DNA from: Phenylobacterium montanum
GTDB lineage: Bacteria; Pseudomonadota; Alphaproteobacteria; Caulobacterales; Caulobacteraceae
Assembly: GCF_018135625.1 (NCBI RefSeq)
Contig: NZ_CP073078.1
Span: forward strand, 1 to 64,000
DNA: 64,000 nucleotides
Reading direction: 5' to 3'
The translations under genes were made by a program, and so were the position numbers. Positions 44,318-52,015 of the stretch are shown piece by piece; within the stretch, counting starts at the first letter, position 1, and every line of letters begins with the position of its first letter. The notes beneath the pieces are model-generated. The model did not search any database. It was not told where the DNA came from and was given only the letters and a program-made list of their open reading frames with translations.

Positions 44318-44349
44318 GCCCGCTGATCCGGACGGTCAGCGGGCTTTTT
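44318..44349 (+). terminator. Intrinsic terminator 2 in EF-Tu paralog leader
   Basis: GCCCGCTGA (44318-44326) pairs perfectly with TCAGCGGGC (44336-44344), followed by TTTTT. The upstream GGGCC at 44300-44304 can pair with part of its left arm, giving an alternative fold. It lies 127 bases before the EF-Tu-like start. Confidence 0.85.
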
Positions 44350-44392
44350 CCATTCCGGCCCAGCTCCGCGTCGAGGGGCGGGTCCGACCGAG

Positions 44393-44408
44393 ATTGGCGC
44401 GCGCCAAT
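44393..44408. promoter_or_regulatory. 16-bp perfect palindrome before the EF-Tu paralog
   Basis: ATTGGCGCGCGCCAAT is self-complementary over all 16 bases and lies between terminator 2 and the start codon. It could be a protein-binding site or an mRNA hairpin affecting translation. Confidence 0.5.
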
Positions 44409-44476
44409 ACCATGCCGTCCGGGCCGGGCCCGGCCAGTCCGACCCGGGCGGCGCTTGCAACAGGCTGGAGATCCCA

Positions 44477-45682
44477 ATGCCTATCAACACCCCCATGGAG
44501 GGCAAAATCCATGTGAACGTCGGCACCATCGGGCATGTCGACCACGGCAAGACCACACTGACCTCGGCCCTGACCCAGGTCCAGGCGATGCGGCTGGGCG
44601 GCCAGGCCCTGTCGTTCGACCAGATCGACCGGGCGCCGGAGGAAAAAGCCCGCGGCATCACCATCAACACGGCCCATGTGGAATACGAGTCTGAGACCCG
44701 GCACTACGCCCACATCGACTGTCCCGGTCACGCCGACTACGTGAAGAACATGATCACGGGCGCCTCCCAGATGGACGGGGCGATCCTGCTGGTCGACGCC
44801 ACCAAGGGCGCGGCCAAGCAGACCATCGAGCACGTCCTGCTCGCCCGCCAGGTCAATGTCCGGCACATGGTCGTCTATGTGAACAAGATGGACGCCTTGG
44901 ACCCGTCCGAGCGGGCGGACATGCGCGAGCTGATCCAGCTCGAGATCGGCGCCCTTCTGGCCTCGCAGGGCTATCCGGAGGCGGTGTTCGTGTTCGGCAG
45001 CGCGCTGAACGCGATCGAGGCCGTGCGCCGGGGCGACCTGGCCGATCCGGACCTTGTGAGCGTGGTCGAGCTGGTGGCGGCGCTGGACGCGGCCATTCCC
45101 GATCCCGTGCGCGACTTCGACAGCCCGTTCCTGATGCCGATCGAAGGGGTGCACACCATTCCCGGGCGCGGCACGGTGGTCTCGGGCCGGGTCGAGCGCG
45201 GGGTGGTCAAGGTCGGCCAGGCGGTCGAGATCGTCGGCCTGGACAATGACGGGGCCGAGGTCGTGGTGACGGGCACGCAGGCCTTCCGGAAGAACATTCC
45301 GGAGGCGCGGGCGGGCATGAACGTCGGCCTGTTGCTGCGCGGGCTCAAGCGCGACGACGTCCAGCGCGGCCAGGTTTTGAGCGCGCCGGGCTCCATTCGC
45401 GCCCGCACCCGCGGCAAGGCTCAGATCTTCGTGCTGACGGCCGAGGAAGGCGGGCGGCACACGCCGTTCGCCAGCGGCTATCGCCCGCAGCTGTTCTTCG
45501 GGGTCACCGACGTCACCGGCGTGATCCAGGTGGACAGCGGGGCCGGCGTGCATCCCGGCGACCAGGCTGAAATCAGCTTCGAGCTGACCAAGCCGGTCGG
45601 CGTCGAGCCAGGCGTCCGCTTCGCCATCCGCGAAGGCGGCAAGACCGTCGGCGCGGGTCTCGTCACCGAGGTGAGCGACTAG
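44477..45682 (+). CDS. EF-Tu paralog (translation elongation factor Tu-like GTPase)
   Basis: 401 residues, collinear with EF-Tu over all three domains. G1 is GHVDHGKT (19-26), switch [12 protein letters not shown]3 DCPGH with His85, G4 NKMD (136-139), then [20 protein letters not shown] and a normal RFAIREGG C-terminal region. It is too divergent to be the housekeeping copy and stands alone, away from str/rpl genes. Where EF-Tu has Arg333-Thr334 (E. coli numbering, in YFRTTDVTG) this protein has Gly342-Val343. The ATG at 44477 follows GGCTGGAGA. A long attenuator-like leader precedes it. A stress or antibiotic-tolerant EF-Tu is a reasonable hypothesis. Confidence 0.9.
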   Translation: MPINTPMEGKIHVNVGTIGHVDHGKTTLTSALTQVQAMRLGGQALSFDQIDRAPEEKARGITINTAHVEYESETRHYAHIDCPGHADYVKNMITGASQMDGAILLVDATKGAAKQTIEHVLLARQVNVRHMVVYVNKMDALDPSERADMRELIQLEIGALLASQGYPEAVFVFGSALNAIEAVRRGDLADPDLVSVVELVAALDAAIPDPVRDFDSPFLMPIEGVHTIPGRGTVVSGRVERGVVKVGQAVEIVGLDNDGAEVVVTGTQAFRKNIPEARAGMNVGLLLRGLKRDDVQRGQVLSAPGSIRARTRGKAQIFVLTAEEGGRHTPFASGYRPQLFFGVTDVTGVIQVDSGAGVHPGDQAEISFELTKPVGVEPGVRFAIREGGKTVGAGLVTEVSD

Positions 45683-45691
45683 GTCTAGGGG

Positions 45692-45729
45692 CCGCTCCCG
45701 CCCTTGGCGCAGGCCAGGGGCGGGAGCGG
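45692..45729. terminator. Intrinsic terminator between the EF-Tu paralog and BKACE gene
   Basis: CCGCTCCCGCCC (45692-45703) pairs perfectly with GGGCGGGAGCGG (45718-45729), followed by TTT. Lying between convergent genes, it may serve both strands. Confidence 0.75.
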
Positions 45730-45739
45730 TTTGCCGGCG

Positions 45740-46792
45740 TCACGCCGCCAGCTGGGTGAAGCCTTGCTGGCCGGCGCGGCGGTTGGGCGCCCAGCCGACC
45801 TTGGCCAGGGTCTCGTCGGTGGTCGAATAGAACTCGCCGATCCTGCAGATGCGGCGGGCCTCCTGGCCGCTGGCGATCTCGCGGTAGAGCTCGCGGGAGA
45901 TGCGCACCAGCTGCTCGATCTGCTGCACGCTGGTCAGGCGTTCGCCCTTGCGGCCCCAGAGGTTGTCCTCGATCCCGCAGCGCACGTGCAGGCCCATGGC
46001 GATGGCCATGGTGTTCAGCGGCAGGCAGCTGCGCATCATGGATTCGATGGTCAGCACCGCCCCGTCGGGGCAGCGGCGGACGAATTCCATCATGTTGTAG
46101 GGGCTGGGGCCGTCCGCCCCGCCGCCGATGCCGACCCAGTTCAGCACCAGGGGCCCGGTATAGATCCCCCGCCGATAGAGCCGCTCGACGCTTTCCAGCT
46201 GGCCCGGATCGCCCAGCATGAACATGGCCTGAACGCCGTTCTTCTGCAGCCGGCGCAGGTGTTCCTCGACGAAGTCGGGGCCGGAGGGGATCCACATTTC
46301 GCGATAGGCGTGGTGATAGGCAGGCAGGGCGAGCGAGGTGCCGGCGACGTCGTCCGCGCTCATCAGCTCGGTGACGTTCATCTGGTTGGTGTTGATGGCG
46401 ATGGTCACCTGGTCCGGCTTTGGGTCCAGCTCGGCCAGCATGTGCCGGGTGTCGTCGCCGAGCCACTTGGCGGATTCGCCTTCGCCCTCGGGGGCGAACG
46501 AGATCGAGCCGCCGACCTGTAGCACCATCTGGGGCACGGCGTCGCGCAGGCGGGACAAGAGCTCGTTGAACATGGACAGGCGCTTGGAGCCCGACCCGTC
46601 CGCCTCGCGGCAGTGGACGTGCAGCACAGTGGCGCCGGCGTTCCAGCAGTCGACCGCCTTCTGCACCTGCTCGTCCATGCTGACCGGGATGTCGTCGGAG
46701 TCGCTGGGCAGGAATTCGGGGCCGTAGGGCGCGGCGGTGATCACCAGCGGCTGCTGATGCTCGGGGAACAGGGCGTCGTCGAGAAAATGCAT
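45740..46792 (-). CDS. Beta-keto acid cleavage enzyme (BKACE), substrate unknown
   Basis: 350-residue BKACE-family enzyme, clearly distinct from the carnitine one at 23524. Metal-site H58 and H60 (VLHVHCREADGSG), NWVGIGGG and CGIEDNLWGRKGERL are present. Insertions make it about 50 residues longer than the first copy. GGAGGA precedes the ATG. The next gene, 22 bases upstream, encodes a carboxymuconolactone-decarboxylase-like protein, and an AraC regulator is divergent. The beta-keto acid is unknown. Confidence 0.9.
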   Translation of the reverse strand: MHFLDDALFPEHQQPLVITAAPYGPEFLPSDSDDIPVSMDEQVQKAVDCWNAGATVLHVHCREADGSGSKRLSMFNELLSRLRDAVPQMVLQVGGSISFAPEGEGESAKWLGDDTRHMLAELDPKPDQVTIAINTNQMNVTELMSADDVAGTSLALPAYHHAYREMWIPSGPDFVEEHLRRLQKNGVQAMFMLGDPGQLESVERLYRRGIYTGPLVLNWVGIGGGADGPSPYNMMEFVRRCPDGAVLTIESMMRSCLPLNTMAIAMGLHVRCGIEDNLWGRKGERLTSVQQIEQLVRISRELYREIASGQEARRICRIGEFYSTTDETLAKVGWAPNRRAGQQGFTQLAA

Positions 46793-46814
46793 GGTTTCCT
46801 CCGGGGTTGATCGG

Positions 46815-47192
46815 TTATTCGGCCGCGGCGCGGGCGGCGGCCATTTCTTCGGCCAGGATCGGAAAGCCCAGGGCGCAGCTGTGGATGCCGAGCACGGCGA
46901 CCCCTTCCAGCACCGCCATGATCTCTTCGGGCCGGGCGCCGAGCTCTAGCGCCTTGCGGATATGGCGCCGCACGCCGGGGGCGTAGAGGTGGGTGCACGA
47001 GGCATCGACCGCGATGGCGATCAGTTCCCACGTCTTGGGATCGAGGGCGCCGGCGAAGCGGGGCTTGAGCCCCATGGCCAGGAAGGATTCCAGCCAGGCC
47101 GGATCCATGTCCGCGATCGTGTCCCAGGCGGAATTGAATTCGCCCTGGGCGCGCAGGCGGTTGGTAAGCGGGGTCGGCGGAGAAGCGGTCAC
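46815..47192 (-). CDS. Carboxymuconolactone decarboxylase / AhpD-like protein
   Basis: 125 residues, all-helical CMD family. Cys66 and His68 (DASCTHLY) and His77 (RRHIRKALELGA) occupy the active-site segment. The second cysteine of the AhpD CxxC is absent, so peroxidase-type thiol cycling is unlikely and a decarboxylase or lactonase-like role is more plausible. GTG start with GGAG upstream. Operon with the BKACE gene. Confidence 0.85.
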   Translation of the reverse strand: MTASPPTPLTNRLRAQGEFNSAWDTIADMDPAWLESFLAMGLKPRFAGALDPKTWELIAIAVDASCTHLYAPGVRRHIRKALELGARPEEIMAVLEGVAVLGIHSCALGFPILAEEMAAARAAAE

Positions 47193-47343
47193 AGCGGGCT
47201 CCGGACATTTGCGTGGTGTGACCTGGGTCTAGCCCTCCGATGGCGGCTGTGATTGAAATACGGGGACACACGTTTGTTAATTTGGGACACGCGCCCTGAC
47301 CCGCCTCACCCGCAGCGCCAGCCTGACCGGCTTTGCAGACCTG

Positions 47344-48315
47344 GTGCGATCGCTGGGGCTGGATCCGGCGCGACTGGCGGCTGAGACCGGAATCCCGCTC
47401 GAGGCCCTGTCCGATCCGGATCTCAAGGTCCCCGCAGAACGGGTAGGGCGCCTGCTGGAGCTGGCGGCGACACGCGCCGCCGCCCCCGACTTCGGCCTGC
47501 GGCTGGCCGAGACCCGGCGTCTGTCCAATCTGGGTCCGGTCGGCCTGATCGCCCGCGACCAGCCCTCCCTGCGCAAGGCGCTGGAGGTGATGCGGCAGTA
47601 TCAATGGCTGCATAACGAGGCCATCGCTCTGAGCGTGGACGAGACGGAGGACATCGCCGTGCTGCGCCTGGACTTCGCCGGCGGGCCGGCGGCCCAGGCG
47701 GCGGAGCTGTCGGTCGGCGTGCTCTGCGGAAACCTCAGGGCGCTGATGGGGCCGCGCTGGCGGCCGGAGGCGGTGATGTTCCGCCACCTGGCGCCGCCGG
47801 ATCTGGCGCGTCATCGCCGCCTGTTCGGCGTGGCGCCCGAGTTCGGCCACGACTTCGACGGCCTGGTGATCGCCCGGCGAGACCTGGATGCGCCCCTGGC
47901 CTCGGCCGATCCGGGCATGGCGAACCAGGTGCAGCGCTATGTCGAGCAGCTGGCCGCCGGTCGCCGCCGGGCCTGGCGGGAGACGGTGGGCGACCTGATC
48001 GTGCTGCTGCTGCCGACCGGCGCCTGCTCGGCCGACCGGGTGGCCGAACACCTGGGCTTCGACCGCCGCACCCTGCACCGGCGTCTGGCGGCGGAAGGCT
48101 GCTCTTTTCGGGACCTGATGACCGAGCGGCGCGCGGAACTAGCTGCGTCGCTGGTCGCCGAGGGGCGGGGGCTGAGCGAGGTCGCGGACCTGACCGGCTT
48201 TGCTTCGCTCAGCGCTTTTTCGCACTGGTTCCGCGCCCATTTTGGCCGCTCCGCGAGCGCCTTCAGAGCGATGCGCGGCGGGCAGGGGGGGCTCGCCCAA
48301 CGCGTGCGGGGCTGA
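47344..48315 (+). CDS. AraC-family regulator with arabinose-binding-like N-terminal domain (OruR/ArgR-type)
   Basis: 323 residues from the GTG at 47344. The N-terminal AraC-binding domain (about 1-180) is followed by an AraC HTH (about 225-315: VAEHLGFDRRTLHRRLAAEG, DLTGFASLSAFSHWFRAHFGRSASAFR). Divergent from the CMD-BKACE pair, so it probably controls it. The frame is open back to 47281, and the typical family opening SASLTGFADL is encoded upstream of the first ATG/GTG/TTG, so the real start may be a CTG at 47296. Confidence 0.87.
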   Translation: MRSLGLDPARLAAETGIPLEALSDPDLKVPAERVGRLLELAATRAAAPDFGLRLAETRRLSNLGPVGLIARDQPSLRKALEVMRQYQWLHNEAIALSVDETEDIAVLRLDFAGGPAAQAAELSVGVLCGNLRALMGPRWRPEAVMFRHLAPPDLARHRRLFGVAPEFGHDFDGLVIARRDLDAPLASADPGMANQVQRYVEQLAAGRRRAWRETVGDLIVLLLPTGACSADRVAEHLGFDRRTLHRRLAAEGCSFRDLMTERRAELAASLVAEGRGLSEVADLTGFASLSAFSHWFRAHFGRSASAFRAMRGGQGGLAQRVRG

Positions 48316-48472
48316 TCCGAGCAGTCCGATTTCACAGCCGGTCAGCGATTTTTAATGCCCAATTTTCGAGAAATTGCGGCATCAACGCCACGCAATGCCC
48401 TTCGGTCTGGGCTAAAAGAGCGTCGGGCGCGGGCCGGTCCCGCCCCGTTGCGATCGATGAGTTGGACGAGCC

Positions 48473-49573
48473 ATGAACCACATCCGCGTCGAGACCTCCC
48501 TGCGCTTCGAGCAGAACCCCAACCCCACGCCGGCCACCGAGCGTGAGGCCCTGCTGCAGAACCCCGGTTTCGGGCGCGTATTCACCGACTACATGGTGAC
48601 CATTCGATACGCCGAGGGCCGCGGCTGGCACGACGCCAAGATCGCCGCTCGCGGGCCGTTCCAGCACGATCCGGCTTGCGTGGTGCTGCACTACGCCCAG
48701 GAGATCTTCGAGGGGCTGAAGGCCTATCGCCTGCCGGATGGCGGGGCGACCCTGTTCCGGCCCGAAGCCAACGCCCGCCGCTTCGTCAATTCGGCCACCC
48801 GGTTGGCCATGGCGCCGCTGCCGGAGGAGCTGTTCCTGGAATCGGTGCGCGAGCTGGTGCGGGTCGAGCGGGACTGGATCCCGTCGGCCGACGGGGCCTC
48901 GCTCTATCTGCGGCCGTTCATGTTCGCCACCGAGGTGGGCCTGGGGGTGCGGCCGTCGTCCGAATACCTCTATTGCGTCACCGCCTCGCCGGTTGGGGCC
49001 TATTTCAAGGGCGGCGCGTCGGCGGTGACCATCTGGGTGTCCGAGACCTATACCCGCGCTGCGCCCGGCGGCACCGGCGACGCCAAGTGCGGCGGCAACT
49101 ATGCCGCCAGCCTGGCCGCCCAGGCGGAGGCGATCCGCGAGGGCTGCGAGCAGGTGGTGTTCCTGGACGCGGTCGAGCGCCGCTGGGTCGAGGAACTGGG
49201 CGGCATGAACGTGTTCTTCGTGTTCGACGATGGCTCGCTGCAGACCCCGCCGCTGGGCGGCACCATTCTGCCGGGGGTGACGCGGGACTCGCTGATCACC
49301 TTGGCCCGCGACCTCGGACTGACCGTGCGCGAGGAGCCCTACGCCATCGACCAGTGGCGGGCGGACGCGGCGAGCGGGCGGCTGACCGAAGCCTTCGCCT
49401 GCGGCACGGCGGCGGTGGTCAGCCCGATCGGCCAGGTCAAGGGCCGCGAGCACAGCTTCACCATCGGCGATGGCGGGGCCGGCCCGGTGGCCAGCCGGCT
49501 GAAGGCGGCGCTGCTGGACATCCAGAACGGCCGTGCGCCGGACAAGCGCGGCTGGCTGGACCGGTTGTTCTGA
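48473..49573 (+). CDS. ilvE: Branched-chain amino-acid aminotransferase
   Basis: 366-residue fold-type IV aminotransferase, type II (eukaryote-like length). Motifs are LHYAQEIFEGLKAYR, RPEANARRF, the PLP lysine in GGTGDAKCGGNYAAS, EELGGMNVFFV and CGTAAVVSPIG. It performs the last step of valine, leucine and isoleucine synthesis. Preceded by a 157-base gap in which I see no other feature. Confidence 0.94.
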   Translation: MNHIRVETSLRFEQNPNPTPATEREALLQNPGFGRVFTDYMVTIRYAEGRGWHDAKIAARGPFQHDPACVVLHYAQEIFEGLKAYRLPDGGATLFRPEANARRFVNSATRLAMAPLPEELFLESVRELVRVERDWIPSADGASLYLRPFMFATEVGLGVRPSSEYLYCVTASPVGAYFKGGASAVTIWVSETYTRAAPGGTGDAKCGGNYAASLAAQAEAIREGCEQVVFLDAVERRWVEELGGMNVFFVFDDGSLQTPPLGGTILPGVTRDSLITLARDLGLTVREEPYAIDQWRADAASGRLTEAFACGTAAVVSPIGQVKGREHSFTIGDGGAGPVASRLKAALLDIQNGRAPDKRGWLDRLF

Positions 49574-49629
49574 AGGGCGGCGCGCCGGGTATCGAGTGCG
49601 CTGAATTCGGCTTGATCTGGATTTTTCAA

Positions 49630-49756
49630 CCGCTCATCCCGGCGAATGCCGGGACCCAGATCATAAGGCTCGGACCGTCGAGACGTATCCCACTGCTATA
49701 CTTGAATGCAGCCGGTTCCATAGGATCTGGGTCCCGGCATTCGCCGGGATGAGCGG
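49630..49756. repeat. Palindromic intergenic repeat, family A copy 2
   Basis: The 32-base arms 49630-49661 and 49725-49756 are perfect inverted repeats around a 63-base loop. It fills the gap between ilvE and the convergent GFA gene and could act as a bidirectional terminator. It shares arms with 20744-20868 and 63301-63422. Confidence 0.85.
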
Positions 49757-49778
49757 ATTTTAGGGATCAGCGCAGGGT

Positions 49779-50180
49779 TCACCCCGGCAAGCGCTCGAAG
49801 GTCTTGAGGCCCTCGGGTATGCGGTGGAAGGCCTGGGCGTCGCAGGTGTAGATGGCGAGGGCCGGCTTGAAGACGCTGGGGTCGTCGAGGCCGCCAACCT
49901 TGACGATCACCGCCGGGAATCCCGGCGCGCGGGTCACTAGGTGGGTCCCGCAATTGGGGCAGAACTCGCGGGTGACGGCGTTGGGGATGTCGTCGCGCTT
50001 GAAGCCCTTGGGCTGGCCTTTCACATAGGAAAACCCGGCGATCGGCATAGCGATGAACAGGTTCGGCGAGCCGCCGGTGATGTGCTGGCATTCGCGGCAG
50101 TGGCACTGGGCCTGCATCATCGGCTCGCCCTCGGCCACATAGCGCACCTGGCCGCAATAGCAGCCGCCTTCGAGTTTCAT
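49779..50180 (-). CDS. GFA-family (glutathione-dependent formaldehyde-activating) zinc protein
   Basis: 133 residues with the CENP-V/GFA zinc-binding pattern: C7 and C9 (GGCYCGQVRY), C26, C28, C31 (CHCRECQ) and C74, C77 (CPNCGTHL). Most family members have no proven activity, and formaldehyde-glutathione chemistry has been questioned. No formaldehyde pathway gene is nearby. Confidence 0.9.
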   Translation of the reverse strand: MKLEGGCYCGQVRYVAEGEPMMQAQCHCRECQHITGGSPNLFIAMPIAGFSYVKGQPKGFKRDDIPNAVTREFCPNCGTHLVTRAPGFPAVIVKVGGLDDPSVFKPALAIYTCDAQAFHRIPEGLKTFERLPG

Positions 50181-50261
50181 GGCGTTTCTCCCCTGGAGCC
50201 GGCGCCGATCCTGGCACAGGCCGCCGCGGGTCGCATCAACGACGGAACGGAAGGGGAGCGG

Positions 50262-50945
50262 TCAGAACTCGCCGCTGAGGACGCGCGGGTCCAGGCCCTG
50301 ATGGAAGGGGAACCATTGCAGAAAAGGCTTGGCCTCGCGGATGGTCCGCTGAACAGACGGCCGCAGCAGCAGCCGGTCGAAATAGGCGGCCAGTTCCGTC
50401 TGGCCAGGCTCGAACGGCCGGATCGCTCGGGCATAGACTAATGCGGGGACGGCTGCGCAGTCGGCCAGGGTGAAACCATCCCTCGCCCCTTGAGCCGCCA
50501 CGCCGGTTTCCAGGAATTCATAGGCGACGCCCAGCGCGGCGCGGGCGTCGGCGACACCGGCCGGGTCCCTGTCACCCTCGGGGCGTAGATAGTCGCTGAC
50601 GATCTTCTGCAGCGGCGACTGGACGTGCAGGTCGAACACCCGGTCCCACAGCCGCACGTCCAGCGCGCGGTCGGCGCTCTGTGGGATCAGGCGCGGGCCA
50701 TTGGGATAGAGGCTCTGGAGATATTCGACGATGATGCTGGCCTCGGGCACGACCTTGTCTTGCGCCGCGTCCTTCAGCACCGGCATCTTGGCCAGCGGCC
50801 ACATGGCCCGGAAGGCCGCGTCGTCGGCCGGCCGGCCCTGGAGCACCTCACATTCAAACTCTGCGCCGACTTCGTAGAGGGCGATCAACGCCTTCCAGCA
50901 GTAGGAGGACAGGGGGTGCATGTAGAGGGTCAGGGCGGCGGCCAT
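50262..50945 (-). CDS. Glutathione S-transferase family protein
   Basis: 227 residues: N-terminal thioredoxin-like domain (LYMHPLSSYCWKALIALYEVG, with VPEASIIVEYL for glutathione binding) and helical C-terminal domain. The Ser-x-Tyr-Cys region supplies the likely catalytic residue. The ATG at 50945 lies seven bases after GAGGAG; the ATG at 50951 is too close to it. A 12-base palindrome sits just upstream. Confidence 0.9.
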   Translation of the reverse strand: MAAALTLYMHPLSSYCWKALIALYEVGAEFECEVLQGRPADDAAFRAMWPLAKMPVLKDAAQDKVVPEASIIVEYLQSLYPNGPRLIPQSADRALDVRLWDRVFDLHVQSPLQKIVSDYLRPEGDRDPAGVADARAALGVAYEFLETGVAAQGARDGFTLADCAAVPALVYARAIRPFEPGQTELAAYFDRLLLRPSVQRTIREAKPFLQWFPFHQGLDPRVLSGEF

Positions 50946-50963
50946 GTCCATACTCCTCGAGCG

Positions 50964-50975
50964 AACCGATCGGTT
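50964..50975. promoter_or_regulatory. 12-bp palindrome before the GST gene
   Basis: AACCGATCGGTT is perfectly palindromic, 19 bases upstream of the GST start, with a second ATCGGTTTA half-site at about 50981-50989. It resembles TetR-type operators of the ACCGATCGGT class. Confidence 0.45.
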
Positions 50976-51034
50976 AAGTCATCGGTTTAGTATCAGCGCT
51001 TCAAAAGTTAGGCAATGACCTTAGTGATGGGCGC

Positions 51035-51913
51035 TCAGCCGCCACCCACCATCGCCGTATCCCGGCGGCGTCCGCGAGCCTGCAGGTGAGCGCGGACCGC
51101 GAAGGCAATCCCGACCAGCGCGCCGCCGATCAGGGCGATGGGGAGCAGCACCGAGCCCAGCGTCACCACAGCCGCCAAGATCGCGATGATGGTGTGGCCG
51201 GCGCCGACGGTAGCGTCGCGCAGGGGGCGAAGGGCGCCGCCTTGGGCCATCAGGCCGGTCACCTGGTAGTCGACGGTGAGCTTGGACATGGCGACGCGGG
51301 CCTTCATCACCGCCAGTTCGGAATTGGTGGCGTCGAGGTCGCCCTGGACCTTGGCAAGTTCGCGCTCCACGTCCATCACGTCGGCCAGCTTACCCGGGCG
51401 CTCGGCCAGCACCTTTTCGATGCGGTCGCGCAGGGTGGCCTGGGCGCGGGTCTGGGCCTCGGTGTCGACGATCGAGCGGCTGAGGTCCTCGCTGTCCACG
51501 GTGGCCGCCGCGATGTGGCCGCCGTCGGCCTTGGTCTGGCTTTCGATGCCGCTGCGGAAATGGGCGATGAAGTCGGGGACAGCGCGCAGCTCCAGATGGG
51601 CGCCGGCGACCCCTTCGCCCTCGCGGTCCAGGCGCGCGCCAACCAGCTGGCAGGCATAGGGGCCGGCCGCCGCGCAGGCCTGTTCGTCCCGATCGATGGC
51701 GGCCTGGATGCGGTCGCCCGGCAGGCTGAGCCGATAGGCGTAGGCATAGGCGAGTTGGGGGATGGAGATGGTCGGCGACTTGCCGTCGCCCGGCTTGGGC
51801 GGCGCAGCGGGGCTGGCCATGTCTGTCTTGCCGGCCAGATCGGCGCCGGCCGGCGCGACCTTGGCGCAGGCGGTCATTCCAACGAGCAGCAGCACCGGGA
51901 CCCATTTCCGCAT
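51035..51913 (-). CDS. DUF4349-family lipoprotein
   Basis: 292 residues. The lipobox VGMTAC places the lipidated Cys16. A DUF4349 region follows (LDREGEGVAGAHLELRAVPDFIAHF, then a coiled coil around ERELAKVQGDLDATNSELAVMKARV), then a C-terminal hydrophobic helix (about 235-275) and a basic tail. Function unknown; family members are envelope-associated. GGAGGA precedes the ATG and a 22-base palindrome lies just upstream. Confidence 0.85.
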   Translation of the reverse strand: MRKWVPVLLLVGMTACAKVAPAGADLAGKTDMASPAAPPKPGDGKSPTISIPQLAYAYAYRLSLPGDRIQAAIDRDEQACAAAGPYACQLVGARLDREGEGVAGAHLELRAVPDFIAHFRSGIESQTKADGGHIAAATVDSEDLSRSIVDTEAQTRAQATLRDRIEKVLAERPGKLADVMDVERELAKVQGDLDATNSELAVMKARVAMSKLTVDYQVTGLMAQGGALRPLRDATVGAGHTIIAILAAVVTLGSVLLPIALIGGALVGIAFAVRAHLQARGRRRDTAMVGGG

Positions 51914-51935
51914 GTCTTCCTCCAGCTCTCATCTT

Positions 51936-51957
51936 GTGATCACGAATTCGTGATCAC
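51936..51957. promoter_or_regulatory. 22-bp perfect palindrome upstream of the DUF4349 gene
   Basis: The site is GTGATCACGAA followed by its exact reverse complement TTCGTGATCAC, 23 bases before the start codon. A further GTGATCG half-site follows at 51964. Length and symmetry point to a strong dimeric-repressor operator overlapping the promoter. Confidence 0.7.
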
Positions 51958-52015
51958 GAGAATGTGATCGCCCGGACGAAGGCGGAATTGTGGCTGGCGA
52001 CGGTGGGGCTTCAGG

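Larger units (their letters stand above)
43930..44349 (+). ncRNA. Putative attenuator leader RNA of the EF-Tu paralog
   Basis: The long untranslated region before the EF-Tu-like gene holds, in order: a 12-base segment (43930-43941) perfectly complementary to 44056-44067, a 26-codon frame between those arms, a tetraloop hairpin (44059-44076) exclusive with that pairing, intrinsic terminator 1, a second short frame with a strong ribosome site, competing stems 44261-44281 versus 44273-44303, and terminator 2. Only transcripts passing both terminators reach the gene. Ribosome-dependent attenuation is inferred from this layout. Confidence 0.6.

Noticed and set aside
44152-44694. 180-codon frame overlapping the leader and the start of the EF-Tu paralog
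   Set aside because: It reads through both a perfect intrinsic terminator and the well-supported EF-Tu-like frame, and gives a low-complexity product.
46815-47192. AhpD-type alkylhydroperoxidase
   Set aside because: The active-site segment has one cysteine (CTH) and not CxxC, so peroxidase activity is not supported.
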